64,000 bases of DNA from Elmis aenea (GCA_947652605.1 OX393577.1:53344108-53408107); one strand, 5' to 3'; counted from the stretch's first letter, positions 1-12,390 are shown. Numbers and translations: made by a program. The notes: a model not told the origin generated them from the letters alone.

Positions 1-317
1 TTGAATAAAGTGTCGTGATCAGTTGAATAGCAGAAAATTAGAGAGTGGTAGATTACACTGTAGATCCGTTTCCTTTTGTGTGTTATCAGTCGCAATACAG
101 GTAACAGGCGATAATTTTTACTGTTTCGTGTTAGTAGCATGCAGCAGATAAAAGTAACACACTCGTAAAAAATAGCGATTCAGATAAACTTTACTCTTTA
201 TTATATTATGACAAAATTGTTTTTTGTATTTTAAGTTTACTACCTGGACTATTAAAATAATAAAATTAATCGAAATGTAAGGAAAATACCAATCTAAGTC
301 ATACCGAGATATGCATA
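1..317. other. Unassigned A+T-rich sequence
   Basis: I see no recognisable gene, repeat end or structured motif here. It is the left flank of the first foldback element. Confidence 0.5.
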
Positions 318-967
318 TAGGTGTTTTCAAATTCGAGTTTAAGCATGGGGATCACACTTATTACCTACTTATAAAAGCTAGCGTATAATAAATTTGTCAA
401 AGTTGCTTAATTTGGTGCTTATTATTAATCCGAAGAGAAATTGGAAATATCTCAAACGGTATCTGAGAAAATAAGAAAAAACCGGAAAGTACTTCTTCTT
501 CATTCTTTTAATTTACCTGTTCCTTCTTCGGTTTTGTCCTCATATTGGGGTTACGTTTTCACTCCATCTCCGGAAAATACGAATTTTGATAATCGCGTAT
601 AACTCCTTTGGATTAGAAAATATTTCAAATGTGTTAAAACATTGTCTAAGCAACTTTTTAAGCCGAATCGTATGGTGATCAGAAAATGTTCCTAGGTCGA
701 TTCGTTTTTGTTTTATGACAATCAACTTAATTTTTTCCTATACGCAAAATTTTTGTCATTTACATAATAAAATAGAATTTTTTTTGAATTCATTGATCAC
801 ACGTGGTATTTTCCATCTACATTCTCTGTCAAACTTGAAAAAATGCGTTTTGGACAACAACCCCATAAATCAGCTAGACCGGCCGTCATAGTTTATATGG
901 TTATCATGACAACCAATCAACAAACTAAAAAATTTGAAAGTCTATTTATCGTATTAAATTCGTATAA

Positions 968-1045
968 ATGAACTTTAACAACGAAGAAAAACGTCATTTG
1001 GTGCGATTTTTTAATTCATTGAATAGGAATTTTAATTGTTTAGTA
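968..1045 (+). pseudogene. Transposase N-terminal remnant (mariner-like, foldback family)
   Basis: A short open stretch beginning with ATG encodes MNFNNEEKRHLVRFFNSLNR. It resembles the start of the transposase fragment at 37725-38019, which opens with MFSNEERNDML. Both are acidic-basic starts of the kind seen before the helix-turn-helix region of insect mariner-like transposases. Only about 25 residues are readable before the frame becomes noise. It sits in the loop of the 318-2047 foldback, as other transposase pieces do in other foldbacks. The match is short, so this is a tentative call resting partly on context. Confidence 0.4.
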
Positions 1046-1352
1046 CGAAAATATAAAAAAAGACAATTTTTTTATTTTAAACAGAAACATAGGTAGATAT
1101 GGATGAAGCATGTGATTAACGCATTACAAAACTTAAAAAAAACGTATGCTAAATTTAACCAAAACGTAAAAACTATAAATTTAAACAAATGTAAGAAGAT
1201 GTTCAAATACATTTCCTCCTTCTGCAATGTATAACTGCAAAGGTTTCTTAACGTTTAGATATGCTCCATTGTTCTTTGAGGAATTTCCCGAATGTTCTTT
1301 ATGCAAATTTAATATGATGATGTACATAAGACTTTTTCGAAATTTTTAGTTC

Positions 1353-1731
1353 GTTGAGCACGGAACAGTGGAGCAATGGGTTTTTACCCGGAGCTGGAGC
1401 GGAGTCAGGAGCAAATAATTTTGATTGCTCCATTGCTCCAGTTTATTATGTAAAATTGAAAGAAAAACAACTTTTTTCCCTTTTTTTCAATGTTTGAAGA
1501 TCAATTTGTTTTCTTTTTAAACATTTATTTAACTTCACTTGTTTTTTAGGGACAAATATTGTTATTTTTGACCAACTTATACATATCCGATAAAATTAAA
1601 ACTTTGTTTTTAAAATCAATTTTTTTTAATCAAAAAACTTTTTTAAAAAATAACAATATTTGGAACAAGGAGCAGAGCTGGAGCGGAGCTGGAGCTGAGC
1701 AATTGAAAAATTGGACTGCTCCAAACCCCTA
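1353..1731 (-). mobile_element. GGAGC/GCTCC-rich hAT-like MITE, truncated copy
   Basis: This is the third copy of the family seen complete at 46916-47475 and 56601-57009, here in the opposite orientation. It shares GCTCCAAACCCCTA at 1718-1731 and the internal GAGCAATGGGTTTTTACCCG. The far end stops inside the subterminal GGAGC repeats, so the CAGGGG terminus and target duplication are missing on that side. It lies inside the loop of the 318-2047 foldback and therefore inserted after it. Confidence 0.7.
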
Positions 1732-2047
1732 TGTGATACATCAATAAATAATTTAAAAAAAATTATTTGATTATGTAAATTGGCAAAATTGCGCCCACAA
1801 GAAAAACTAAAGTTGGTTATCATAAAACAAAAACGAATCGATCTGGGAAAAATTTCTGACCACCATCCGATTTCACTTAAAAAGTTGCATTGGCAATGTT
1901 TTAACACATTAGAAATATTTTCTAATCCAAAGGAGTTATAGGCGATTTTCAAAAATCGTATTTTCCGGTTTTTCCTTATTTACTCGGTTACCGTTTAAGA
2001 TATTTCTAATTTCTCTTCGGATTAAACTCGAATTTAAAAATACCCTG

Positions 2048-3171
2048 TATAAAATTAATTTGTCACTAATGTAAATGGTTTAAAATTATACAAATTAGTT
2101 TTATGCCGTATTTTTTTTATATTTCACGATTTAATGTAATTTTTACAATTTCAAATTAAATTAATTCCCAAGTATGTAAAACATTTCTTACAAAAATTAA
2201 ATGACTTGTTAATATTATATTTTGAATGCAGGTAAAAAAATTGTAATTATTATTTTTTAATCATTATTAAGAGTTTTGACTTTATTTGAAATTTCCGAAG
2301 TTGCAGTGTTAATTATTGTAGTTTTTCCGATTTGAATTCCCGTGAGTTGGCAACACCCAGTATCAAATTGTATTTATCCTGCAGTAACATAGGAACAACG
2401 ATCTTTTGTTGAGACAAAGGAGAAGAGGTAAAGAGTTAACGATGTTATACGAAACGTTTTGCATTTTCAATGAGGGCGTCGCGTCGTTTATGGATATACG
2501 AAATAAGCGGGATTTCGAGTATAATTATGCTGTAGAGCAGCTCTATAAAAACACAGCGGGTTTTATTGTTTGGCCGTTTTTCTTTGAAACCATTGACATA
2601 AAATTCCAGACGTAAAAATGTCCAAAAATGCCCTTTTTAATTTTGCTTATCGGATGTGCTTTTATAGTATTCCTGTAGATATATCATCACGTTATATAGG
2701 TATTTAAAAATTATTATTTTTATACCTAACATAAGCGCGCGCACACACACAAAGGCCCCGTCATGCGTCTTTGCACTGGGTTCCGCGTCAACTCTTGTTC
2801 CCCTGCCCGAGATTTTGACGGATTACGGGTCTTTCCTTCCAAAAGAGAAAATCCATCTGTTCGTTTGCGCTGTTGGGGCTTATACTGTTGAACTTAATGT
2901 TAGGGAAGAAATTCTACTGAAAGATATTTTCGAAAAACAAGTAAATAAAATTCTTAACCGACTCCACATAACTCACGAATACTGAGGAATATGTAAAATT
3001 GATTGTGCTTGAGGTTTGCGATATATTGGTAAAACAAACAAAAAATAAGAACTCAGACAAAGGAACTGAATTTACAAAATTAAACCAAAGAAAAATATCA
3101 TCTTCGGGGAAAAGTTGTACCACATAAAACGTTTAATAGATTTTTTTCTACGACCACTAATGTAAATGACT
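2048..3171. other. Unassigned, with a short ORF and a G+C-richer patch
   Basis: No family is recognised. An open frame at 2406-2615 (plus) would encode 69 residues with a mixed composition (for example FNEGVASFMDIRNKRDFEYN) and is the least repeat-like reading frame in the first 5 kb. It has no recognisable domain and no clear splice context. A locally G+C-richer patch at about 2730-2890 contains a short alternating purine-pyrimidine run (GCGCGCGCACACACACA). Confidence 0.35.
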
Positions 3172-3305
3172 CTTACTGCATGCATAGTAAGTGAGTCCTT
3201 ACGCACGGTAAGCAAAAAGCACAGTTTTTTTTAAAGAAATGAACAAAGTAGACTTCTTGCATACCTAGGAAGTGAGTTATAACGTACAGTAAGCAAAACG
3301 CACAC
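3172..3305. repeat. Two-unit tandem duplication, about 75 bp per unit
   Basis: The unit around 3182-3224 (GCATAGTAAGTGAG, later GGTAAGCAAAAAGCACA) is repeated with changes at 3259-3305 (GCATACCTAGGAAGTGAG, later AGTAAGCAAAACGCACA). No gene is associated with it. Confidence 0.6.
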
Positions 3306-3399
3306 TTGTCTAGAAATGTCAAAATTGACAAGACAGCATCATTACATGTGTAAAAGCCGTTAAAATCGTAGGTATTATGTGATCGTAGAAAAAGTAAGC

Positions 3400-3531
3400 T
3401 ACATAACACGAGCTGTAAAGCAATTATGCACTCTTGGAATTACGCACTCGCCGCTACGCGGCTCCGTGCGCAACTTTTCCGCTCGTGCGTAATATGCTTT
3501 TTACAAATCTTGTTATGTAATACACTACCTA
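3400..3531. mobile_element. Small foldback MITE with G+C-rich core
   Basis: The left side reads TACATAACACGAGCTGTAAA and the right side ends TTACAAATCTTGTTATGTAA, near-complementary arms. The centre (3435-3490) is G+C-rich, with CGCCGCTACGCGGCTCCGTG. The size and symmetry fit a MITE. No clear target duplication was found, so the superfamily is not assigned. Confidence 0.6.
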
Positions 3532-4249
3532 TAACGTACTTAACGGTATTAAAAAAGGAACTGTAATAAAATAATTTTTAGGCAAAGGATAAGAATTTCT
3601 AAACAAATCTTACTAGTTAAATTCAAAGGAAGGTTATATTTAAGGTACAAATTGCAAGGCGTTATTTTAAGAATAAAAAATTCACTCATCTAAATCTGTT
3701 TCTATATTCGATCAATGTCGTTGCAAATGGTGATATGCGTAAGCTGCCCATTTTTTTCTTTGGAGTTTCGGGGACACTAACCTAAGTTACAAAAAACCAA
3801 AAATTCTTCGACAATTTTTTTGTGAAAATCATGCAAAATTCAAATAAAAGAACGGAATGTAAAAACTAGGACATTTTTGCACATTTCAGAACTTCCCCCC
3901 ACTCCAGTTTTCGTATCCAATGTACGGTTACAATGTTGCCAGACTATCAGATTTGCATAATTTGGTAACAATGACAGTACCGTACCATAGCTTATATTAA
4001 TTATTTTGAAAGTTAATGAGAAAATTATGAAAATCGGGGACTTGAGTCTTGTTTCGGGGACTGTCCCCGAAAATCGGGGACGAATAATCACCTTATGATA
4101 TGGTTGCTACAGCTACAGCACCAGCGTGTGAATTCATAAATAGATGAATAAATCTCCTGACGAAGACAAGTGAATCTCGAAACTAGTCTAGTTATCTTTT
4201 GGTAAGAATTCTTGTTGCAAATAAGATTAGTGATTTTTTAATTAAACAG
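3532..4249. other. Unassigned, with GGGGAC motifs
   Basis: Nothing gene-like is seen. A short palindrome (TCGGGGACTGTCCCCGA) lies at 4054-4070, with further GGGGAC motifs at about 3770, 4036 and 4076. They may be part of a decayed transposon end but no partner was found. Confidence 0.35.
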
Positions 4250-4710
4250 GCTGGCTAATTGAAATTTGAGTTTCAACATGGGCATCTCGCTTATTTTATC
4301 AGATAGGCACAGGTTGAAATTGGTACAGCTGCGAAATACTTTTTTGATTAATATTAATAATCCAAAGAGAAACTTAAAATATATAAAACAGTAGTTGTAA
4401 AAACTGGACAAAAACGAAAAACTTGATTTAAAAAAATCTCCTAGAACTTTTTTATTGTAGAACATTTTTGAAATGTGTAGACATCTTGGTGATCACCAAT
4501 ACCAATGTTACCTTCAAAGATTTCCTTGTTTTTGTAACTGCTACGTTAATTTTTTCTAAGATTTATAGTTCATAAAAAAAATTCTCAACGTACCACATTT
4601 TTCTTCATTGAAGAATTCCATTATATCGCTCACAATTTAAAGTGTACACGCTTCGAACATTTTTAGTTTGTTGATTGGTTACCACGGTGACGGGATAAAA
4701 TTAAAACCAC
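4250..4710 (+). mobile_element. Decayed copy of the 318-2047 foldback family
   Basis: From about 4258 the sequence follows the left arm at 325-725: AAATTTGAGTTTCAACATGG, then CTCGCTTATTTTATC, then AATAATCCAAAGAGAAAC. At 4668-4700 TTAGTTTGTTGATTGGTTAC is the complement of a segment at about 905-935, suggesting a collapsed inverted structure. No CAGGGTG end is preserved. Confidence 0.5.
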
Positions 4711-6078
4711 AGGGCCGCTTCATGATAGTAGTCACTGTCCGAAACACAATTTTACAAATTTAATGATGAATATGGAAGTAAACTACTATAAAAATTTCAA
4801 TGCGTGGCGTTATTAGTAAAATTGCGACCCTTGGAAAAAATTTGCAGTTATTAAAAAAATCAAATGGATGGATAAAAAACGGGTGCTCAAAAGATGCTTA
4901 AAAAAATTTTCCTTCAAAAAAATTTGAAGAATTATGTTCAAAAAATTTAATTGAGCTTTGGATGATTTTTGACGTGTTATTGCTTAGTTAAAAGAACTTT
5001 GTTGCCATTTTCCAGGAATTGCAACAAGTTTTTGTATATTAATATTATGTTAATTTCTGAGTATAGTTCATAACCTGTTTGTTTTTAAATATTATGACCA
5101 TCTGTTTATATATGGCATTAAATATCAATTAAGATTTTAAATAATCATTTTAGTAAACAAATTTTAGTTAAAAAAACAATTGAAGACGGAAAACAAATGC
5201 GAGGTGTTTTCAGCAAGCACGAAGCAGCATTTGTTTTGGGCTGTAAATTAGTGTTTATATTTAAAGATAATATAAAATATTGAATAGATTATTATGTATG
5301 CTGTTTTAAAATTGAATGTTTAACACTTCCGGTTAAATCGGAAACTGGGTTTTGAAAGTATTACATGTATGCTGTGAACATGTGCTCATGGTAAAACTAT
5401 TTCCTGAACTGTCGTTTCGCATTCTTCCTAATATGTGAGTCCGAGTTCTTCAATTTCACGTGCAGTATTAGGTTTATTGTGGTTTTTAGGTCTGGAATAA
5501 ATAAACTATCTTCTATGTTGCTGTGCATCTTGCTATCGAAAGAATCAGCCGAATCCCGCCGTATTAAAGATTCGTTTGGACGGTTTCATTAGGATGTTTC
5601 AAACCGTGAAAGTTACTGTAGCATAGATCCTAGCTGGCCAGATATATTTACTATTACAAGCGATATTAAATCGTATGGTTTATTTACCTAGAGTTGCAAT
5701 TTCATATTGGTTCAAAATAATATGTATAACCATATGAGTGAGCAGTGATCGTTTCTGTTGTTTGTTGTGTTAATACTGAAAATGCGTTTGTTAAGTTCAC
5801 CGGAGTTCATAAGAATCTTGTTCAGGTGTACAGGATGATCCAAATATACATAAAACCGTAGCTGGCTGTCAAATAACTTTTTATCAATTATGTAATATAT
5901 TACGGTTTCAATCATTTTAAAATTTGGTTTTAAAGTAAAATAATAGAAACTCGCTTTAAGTATAAGAGTGCCGTGAAGAGTAAATGCAAACCCCGGGGCA
6001 AACAATGTTTTTGGGGCTCTTCAAAATTAAATACTATAATGGAAAAATATGAAATGTTAATGGTCGTTTGATGATATA
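4711..6078. other. Unassigned A+T-rich sequence
   Basis: No gene or repeat could be supported. The 97-residue frame at 5712-6005 (minus) shows no domain and is probably chance. Confidence 0.4.
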
Positions 6079-6680
6079 CCGGGTGTAAATGGAGTGTGGT
6101 ACATCCCCTTTTTTTCTTTAGTTTTGATTTTAGATAAATGAAATTTTAGACATATGATGTGCAAAAAACCGGACTTTTTGAGCACATGCACACATTTGTT
6201 TCACTTCCGGTTTCGCCGGAAATAACCCCAACTTTGTTATTTTAAACCTTGGAACACCCTGTATATTTTTACATTTTTGGAAAGAGGAAGCGATTTTGGA
6301 TACTGCACTATTTTGGTTAATTTTTATAACATCAAAATTTTTTTGAAAAAAAATTTAGTTTTTGTTAAGGGTGCCGTGACCTGCATAAATTGATTTTTAT
6401 TTTGTCAACAATTGTCCAAAAAACGTTTTTGTAAATTTTAAATGACATTTAGGTTACTTAAATCGGCTTTGAAGGTTGCGGAATCAGTTTTTTGACAAAA
6501 AGTCAATTTTTTTAAATGAAACTATGGTGGTACAAGCGGTTATTTTAATGGAGCATATTCTAACGAATCCAGCGATACCAATAACTTGTATTTTTATTAA
6601 GAGTCTGCTTCAAAAACTTCAGATTATTTTGAAGATTTATTAAGAGATCCTTTTCATCGACATACTTCATTTACACCCGG
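6079..6680. mobile_element. TA-flanked element with CCGGGTGTAAATG ends
   Basis: The start CCGGGTGTAAATGGAGT and the end ACTTCATTTACACCCGG form an imperfect inverted repeat of about 17 bp, each flanked by TA. The interior is not palindromic over its length, unlike most neighbours. A remnant end (ACACCCTGTATA) at about 6254-6265 suggests an older element inside it. No coding potential is seen. TA flanks fit a Tc1/mariner-type non-autonomous element. Confidence 0.65.
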
Positions 6681-6962
6681 TATGTTATAAAACGGTTTCA
6701 ATTAAAAAACCAAAGTCAATTGTCAGGTTTTTCAGTTTTAATGAAAACGGTTCCAGATGTTTCAAATCTGTTTGCCAAATTTAAACCTATTCTTTATATC
6801 CAATACTCCAATAGTAAACAAGATCCCAATGGCAATTTGAATTAGACTCGATAGTAAAACCCACTATCAAAATAAATGTGCAAACCCAAAAATTATTCAT
6901 TTTTTTATTATGGTAAAGCTAATATCAACAATGTTTTAACAAATGGATATATGATATATCTA
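6681..6962. other. Unassigned spacer
   Basis: Short spacer between two TA-flanked elements, with no recognised content. Confidence 0.4.
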
Positions 6963-7392
6963 TCGGGTGGGTGATCGAAAATGATTTATGCCAAGGGTGT
7001 TAAGAACTTTATTCAAACGTATGGTAACACATAGGGGAAAAACAGTGGCGTAGGGAAAAAAGTTTGCGTTGACAGAACGGGTAATAATATTCTCCATTTA
7101 AATATGACATCTACAGAGCTACAGTTTTTACTGACAAAAAGGTTTGCAAAGCATTTTGTTTAAAAGAATTAGCTTCATAAAAATAATTAAGTGAGGTTAC
7201 TTTAAATCAGCTTCTTAATTATTATGTATACATAATGTAAATACGAAATGACAGGCCAACCTGAACGTCACATAAAACGTCAATAATACTACGTCACTGA
7301 TATCCTAGTTTTACACTGCGATAGCAACAAAAACTTGGTTATTTTATTTTCGGTCTGAAGTTAACGGGCATCCATCATTGTTGATCACCCGA
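6963..7392. mobile_element. TA-flanked inverted-repeat element with TCGGGTG ends
   Basis: The left end TATCGGGTGGGTGATC and the right end GATCACCCGATA are inverted, each with a flanking TA. The subterminal sequences also agree in part (AAAATGATTTATGCC on the left; GGCATCCATCATTG on the right). No coding capacity is seen. Confidence 0.6.
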
Positions 7393-8538
7393 TATAGATA
7401 TAATGCTATCTTATACTGTAATATCCTCAGCAAGATGTTCAATATTCTAAAAAATTGTTAATTTTTTCACTTTTCAAGTATTTAACTTTCATTTACTGTA
7501 TTAAAACAGAAAGCATCATTGAGTAGATTTAATTAACCTATTCTGCAGCTCTTGCAGTCGGTTTGCGAGTTCTCAATACCCTTATATTTGGGTCGCTTTG
7601 TATAATAAAAGACCTCAATTACGTCTTAGTTGACCCGGAAAATTTGTAGTTTGAAACCGCTAATCATAATCGTACGTTGTACAGTCAATTTGATTTTTGC
7701 GTTCCGACGTAGATTACATTGCAAGGATCATTACAATCGAAATGTATTGTCATGAGAAGTATAAAGAAAAGGAAAATGGAAGAGAATCCGCATATTAGAA
7801 TCTGATGATCGATTTAAGGACTCTAGACAACTACTTAAATTATACGTTTGAAGTTCTTTCGTTTGAAAAGAAGCTTTTCTGTCCCTACATATAAAATTGT
7901 AATAGAGGTAGGTATAATGGTCGTCGCAGTTTTATTTTATTTTTACTTTCGTATTGTGCATCGGAAGCTTACCCTGTAATGGCAATTTTAGACACTCATT
8001 GTAGTGTTCAGACACTTGTACATCGGATTGGGACATTGAAAATTTATCTAATTTACCGGTATTGTATTCTGTTATCCAGGGTTAATATGAAAGTCTCTGA
8101 TAACAATGGATACTGCATTTGTTCCTCATCAGGTTGACATTACGTTTTATAGATCAATCTCCACACAATTCTGTTTTGGTTTATCATTCGTTTTTCAATG
8201 CCCACTTTCATGACTCTCTAGAATTCCCGGAACTCGGGCAATTATGTTTGCTGAGCTTGCTATTGTGAGTTCCTTACATCATATGCGCAAATTAAATGGA
8301 TGTAAGGTTTTGTAGTGTTTGTCCGTTCATCTGCATATTTTGAGAACATCAAATTGGATGAATTTTTTGAATAAAGTGAAGACATTGATTGAGAGTGTTA
8401 TATACAGGGTATCCCAAATTAAAGACAAAATATGGGGATGTCGCTTATCTTTAGAGCTTCGAGGTTGGATAAATTGGGACAAAATTTGTTGCTCAATTCT
8501 AACTGAAGGAAACTACGATGGCCCTCGTAGTTTATACG
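7393..8538. other. Unassigned, with one solo CAGGGTA-type end
   Basis: No gene is recognised. At about 8402 TATACAGGGTATCCCAAA begins a segment containing GGGGATGTCGCTTATC, like the subterminal module of the CAGGGTG foldbacks. The opposite end is absent, so this is probably a truncated copy. The 123-residue frame at 8319-8690 runs through this repeat and the next and is not considered a gene. Confidence 0.4.
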
Positions 8539-9434
8539 TAGGGGGACGTGGGGCAGAAAGGGGTATTTTAGGTTTCAGGACATTTTTAAAAATCAAATAC
8601 AGCAATATTCTCGATTTTGTAATATCAATCACTTTATTATCAAATAATGAACTAGAACCTATTTTTGGACACCAATTTAGTATGCAATAGTAATTAAAAA
8701 ATATACAAGTTTAAAAGTACATTAAATTTGTCCCCTTTTGCTCTATAGGTGGGGAAAGATGGGGTACTTTTCTTTTTTAGTAATATAATAGAAAACGCAA
8801 CTTTTTTTCTAATGGAAAATCAATTTTTACAATAAACACAAATTTGTACAGCTTCGTCTTCATCATTTAAGTCCCGCATAAGAGTTGTGAGCCAAGTTTA
8901 GGCAAGAGTAACATCTAATTCAACCTTCTTTAGAAATACTAATCATGAATCATGACAATATACTCGTAGACGTTCATCTTTTTTGTCAGTTTCTTCTTTG
9001 TTAGTAGATAATGGAGTTATGAAACTATTTGGGTGATTAGGTCTATAGGTTTTGCTAATCTTGGTGGCTGCTTTTTTTGGAAGGCATATACAGGGGACAT
9101 CCTGTCGCTTAGTTTATGCAGTCGTGGCAAAAAAATTCTCACATGAAACATAATGACAAAGACGAAATTAGAATGTAATAAAATACTCTAACAACACAGA
9201 ATACTATTATCAAAATGTAGCTCACTTTTACCTACATACAATGGAAGATATCCAGGTATTGTAAAATCACCACAAAATATAACATAACACAGAAATATTT
9301 AAGGAGTGGCGGCCAATTGTTGTACAGTAGTAGTGATTCACCCTTAATGACCATAGTTTTAAATAGTTCCGCGAGCAAAATAAAGGCTGTATCCCGTTTC
9401 GCCCCTCTACCCCGTTATGCCCCATGTTCCTCTA
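8539..9434. mobile_element. Unclassified element with G-rich terminal inverted repeats
   Basis: The left end is TAGGGGGACGTGGGGCAG followed by AAAGGGGTA. The right end, read on the minus strand, is TTAGAGGAACATGGGGCATA followed by ACGGGGTA, giving roughly 20 matches over 26 bases. A further G-rich block (GGTGGGGAAAGATGGGGTA) lies inside at about 8750. The superfamily is not identified, no target duplication is evident, and no transposase is readable. Confidence 0.5.
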
Positions 9435-9889
9435 ACTTATTAAAAGCTAAAGACATTTTTGTTTCTTTGTATTTTATTTAAAAACGCAATTTGAGGGTTA
9501 AAAGTTAATTTATTACGGATTATCAGTTTGGTGCAAGTTTTGAATTATTTTGTTGGTGGTAAAAAAAAGATGAGATGAACTGCTATCTTTGGAAGTGTGA
9601 TGTAAGAAGCTCTTGTTTGTTCAATATTGGCTTTAAAAAAGGCCTGCATCATCATGGTTCAACCATGGTACAGAATGTTAGAATCATGATTAATTTAATT
9701 TTGGTTCAATTCGTGTGGAATCCATTTATCTATTTTTTGCATTTATTTAATTTGCATGGAGAAATTATTTCAGAATCAACTTTAAGTTGTGCGATCTCCT
9801 CTTTCGGTTGACAGGAATTGTTCTCAATATTTGCCTTGTTGGTCGTGTTCGACACCAAAAGGATGTCCTCAATCTAATTTATCTCTGAG
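9435..9889. other. Unassigned
   Basis: Nothing recognisable is seen. The 78-residue frame at 9575-9811 has no domain. Confidence 0.35.
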
Positions 9890-10067
9890 CAGGGGCGTCG
9901 AGAGACGTCTCCGGGCCCGGGGGAAAAAATTACATAGGCTCCAAATGCATAAATTATTTTTGAAAAAAGTTTTCTAAAAACAAATTGTGAAATGATGCCT
10001 GGGCGCCTATGAATCCTGGCCCCGGGAAATTTTCCCTCATCATCCCCCTCCCCTCTTGTCGGCCTTG
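9890..10067. mobile_element. hAT-like MITE with 8-bp target duplication
   Basis: The element begins CAGGGGCGTCGAGAG and ends CTTGTCGGCCTTG; the complement of the end, CAAGGCCGACAAG, matches the start at about 9 of 13 positions. It is flanked by TCTCTGAG (9882-9889) and TCTTTGAG (10068-10075), an 8-bp duplication with one mismatch. Internally GGGCCCGGGGG and CCCCGGGAAATTTTCCC give a G+C-rich core. An 8-bp duplication with CAGGG-type ends is characteristic of hAT elements. It has no coding capacity. Confidence 0.75.
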
Positions 10068-10075
10068 TCTTTGAG

Positions 10076-11548
10076 ACTCTCTTCTTCATTTAAAAATTCT
10101 TGGAACCAATTCTAAAGTGCTACCTACCGTGTCTTTCTGCTATGACAACATTATTGTGTTATTTCAGTAGCATTATGGCCAAGTTTAAACTCATGTAAGA
10201 AAATGTTACGCAATTTCGCAGTTTCCCCTACGACGTTAAAAGAACTAAAGGCGTAAATAAAATAAAAAACCATAAAAAAATTAGTAAAGTTTTAGATTGG
10301 AAACTTCGAACAATATTTACAAAAAAATTACCATGAAAATGATAAAATTATTCATGCAACATAATACCAATAAATATTACAACTTTCCGATTTTGTGTTA
10401 CATAAACATACATAACGTCGTTCTAATTTTTACATTGGCATTAAGCATACACTTTTTATTGTCATAAAAATTCAAGGTTGAAAAAGTAATGAATTTACCA
10501 CGTTCTTAATGAGTTCTTACATTGCACGACATTATTAGCCCAGCACGTGCGATGGCTCTACAAGAAATACTAAACCGTCATGATTCTTATCGTTATTTTC
10601 CATACAAAGCCAGAGCAGAGCGTTTCCGTCATATACACAATCGCAGTCCATAAAACGTATTGGAGAGATAACTCCGCTCAGAAAATATCAATTTTCTTTT
10701 GAATTTTCTCGATAACAACACAACCACTTTAGACGCAGAAACATACCGTTGTCCTTTGTACGGGATATTTCTTACAATCGATTGCTTACTATATTTTCAG
10801 CAAGTAGACTGAAATAATTGCCGGAACTGCGCTGAGCGAACGCCTAACCTACATACGTAGGTTTTAATATTCATTTTTGTTCACGAATCTTCAAGACACA
10901 AAGAATTTTTCGGGTGAACAATAAATTTGTACATCTTGTAAATTGCGCTTCAAATAAATTCTTTTCAGTACTCTGTGAATTCAGCTATTCAGCTTTTTTG
11001 AACTTTTTCTGAATAGAATAGAGACAATTAATGATACATGTATGAAGAGCGCAGGGTAAAAAAGATGAGTATCACAAATAACAATTATTTTAGAAAATGT
11101 TGCGTGATAGGCATGAACATGTAAAAAAATGTAATCCTTAATCCTTTTACTGTTAGGTGTAGGACTATTGGATGGAGTTAATTTTGGTTTTCCACCCTTT
11201 CCTGTCTTGTGCTAACTAAATTAAACAAAATGAGCTAAATTACAGAAGCACGCATGTTAAACTACGTATTGTATTTTACGAAACAACATTTTAGTGATCT
11301 GTAACTTCTGTAACATAACCTTATTTTTCACTAAAAAAACACTGCTCAAACGTTATATTAGATGCTCATGTTTCTTTCATACAGTGGACAAACAGTTTTC
11401 ATTTTGACCCTGTATAGGATAATTTGAAACGCATTTTAAAACCAAACACATTATCAAAAAGTTGTAACATAATACACCAAAACGAGAAAGAAACCACAAT
11501 CCTAAAAATTTGATATTCAATCTTTTTATCTGCACACTTCATAAATTA
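10076..11548. other. Unassigned, with a somewhat G+C-richer stretch
   Basis: No repeat or gene is recognised. The stretch 10500-10860 is less A+T-rich than its surroundings and contains no long reading frame. It could be single-copy host sequence, but that is a guess. Confidence 0.35.
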
Positions 11549-12390
11549 GGCCCGTGCAACCTTTTAAGCCAAAGGGCCAATTGCAAATTTTATGAAATCA
11601 TAACGGGTCACACCACTTTCTAGTGGATATGGAGATTCTTTTAAATGTGAAGGGTCCGGAGAAATTTTGAAACTGTTTTTTCAATATGAGCAACCAGTGA
11701 CGAACAAAGAAGTCAGAAGCGTAGTTAATTCGAAGCGATTTCCTCATTGTTAATTTCTAAATCAGTTTTTAATACAAAATAGAGATTCTTATTTGTTCTA
11801 GTTCCTTTCATCCTTACCAAATCTAATAATTCTTCAGTACATTTAATTTCATATTTAATCGACTAAAAAAAATTACAAGTTGAGCAGTATTAGATACATC
11901 CGTTGATTCATCAAGACAAAGAGAATAAGATAAAAAGTTATTAGCGTTATATTTAAGAGTTAATATTTTCCGCTATTTCCTTAATGTATCTTGCCACAGT
12001 AAATCTAAATAAAATAATATTAAAAAAAAGCTTTTTTTCGGGCAAATAAAGTTTACAGCCATTTTGATACTTTCTTTTATTAAACTACAATCAGAGAATG
12101 GTTTCAGATGTTTATAGCTGAAATATTAATTTTGATTATAAAACATTTGTTTTGCAAAACTAATGTTTTTGCATTGTAATTGTAAATATTTGTTGCTCTA
12201 TGAACATTTAAATCAGTTTGAATGGTGATTTAATATTATACTGTCACCTTAAATTACTTTTGCCATTAAAATTGATCGTAATTGGATAATTGAAACTTCC
12301 TCTAATGTACACTTGATATATTCATTATATCAACTATTATACTCGTATGAAGGGTCACAGCTTGTTAAAAGCCGGCTTTTTTATTTACAC
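11549..12390 (-). mobile_element. Decayed hAT element (GTF2I-repeat/ZBED-type transposase)
   Basis: The region contains the transposase relic described separately at 11800-12112. The outer edges are uncertain: GGCCCGTGCAACC near 11551 and GGGTCACAGC near 12353 might be parts of degraded ends, but no target duplication was found. Confidence 0.5.
11800..12112 (-). pseudogene. hAT transposase relic (GTF2I-repeat / ZBED5-like)
   Basis: On the minus strand, broken frames give in order HLKPFSDCSLIKESIKMAV (about 12112-12050), RFTVARYIKEIAEN (about 12006-11966) and LCLDESTDVSNTAQLVIFF (about 11926-11870). These are landmarks of the hAT transposases related to GTF2I-repeat and ZBED-type proteins; the LDEST motif is particularly typical. 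At least two frameshifts and several stops separate the blocks, and the C-terminal dimerisation domain is not seen. It is an inactive relic. The family call rests on remembered motif order, not a search. Confidence 0.75.

Larger units (their letters stand above)
318..2047. mobile_element. Foldback element, CAGGGTG-type, with nested hAT-like insertion
   Basis: The left arm (about 325-725) reappears inverted at about 1800-2040; both contain the segment AATCCGAAGAGAAATT or its complement, and both contain a match to AACTCCTTTGGATTAGAAAA. The right end reads ACCCTG followed by TA, the usual end of this class. The left end is decayed to TATAGGTGTTTTC, consistent with loss of bases from a TACAGGGTG start. 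The loop holds a short transposase N-terminal remnant near 968 and a GGAGC-rich element at 1353-1731 that inserted later. Known biology: TA duplication is the mark of Tc1/mariner-superfamily transposition. Exact edges are inferred. Confidence 0.7.

Noticed and set aside
8319..8690. 123-residue plus-strand reading frame
   Set aside because: It crosses a solo foldback end and the start of a G-rich-TIR element, so it is a chance frame through repeats.
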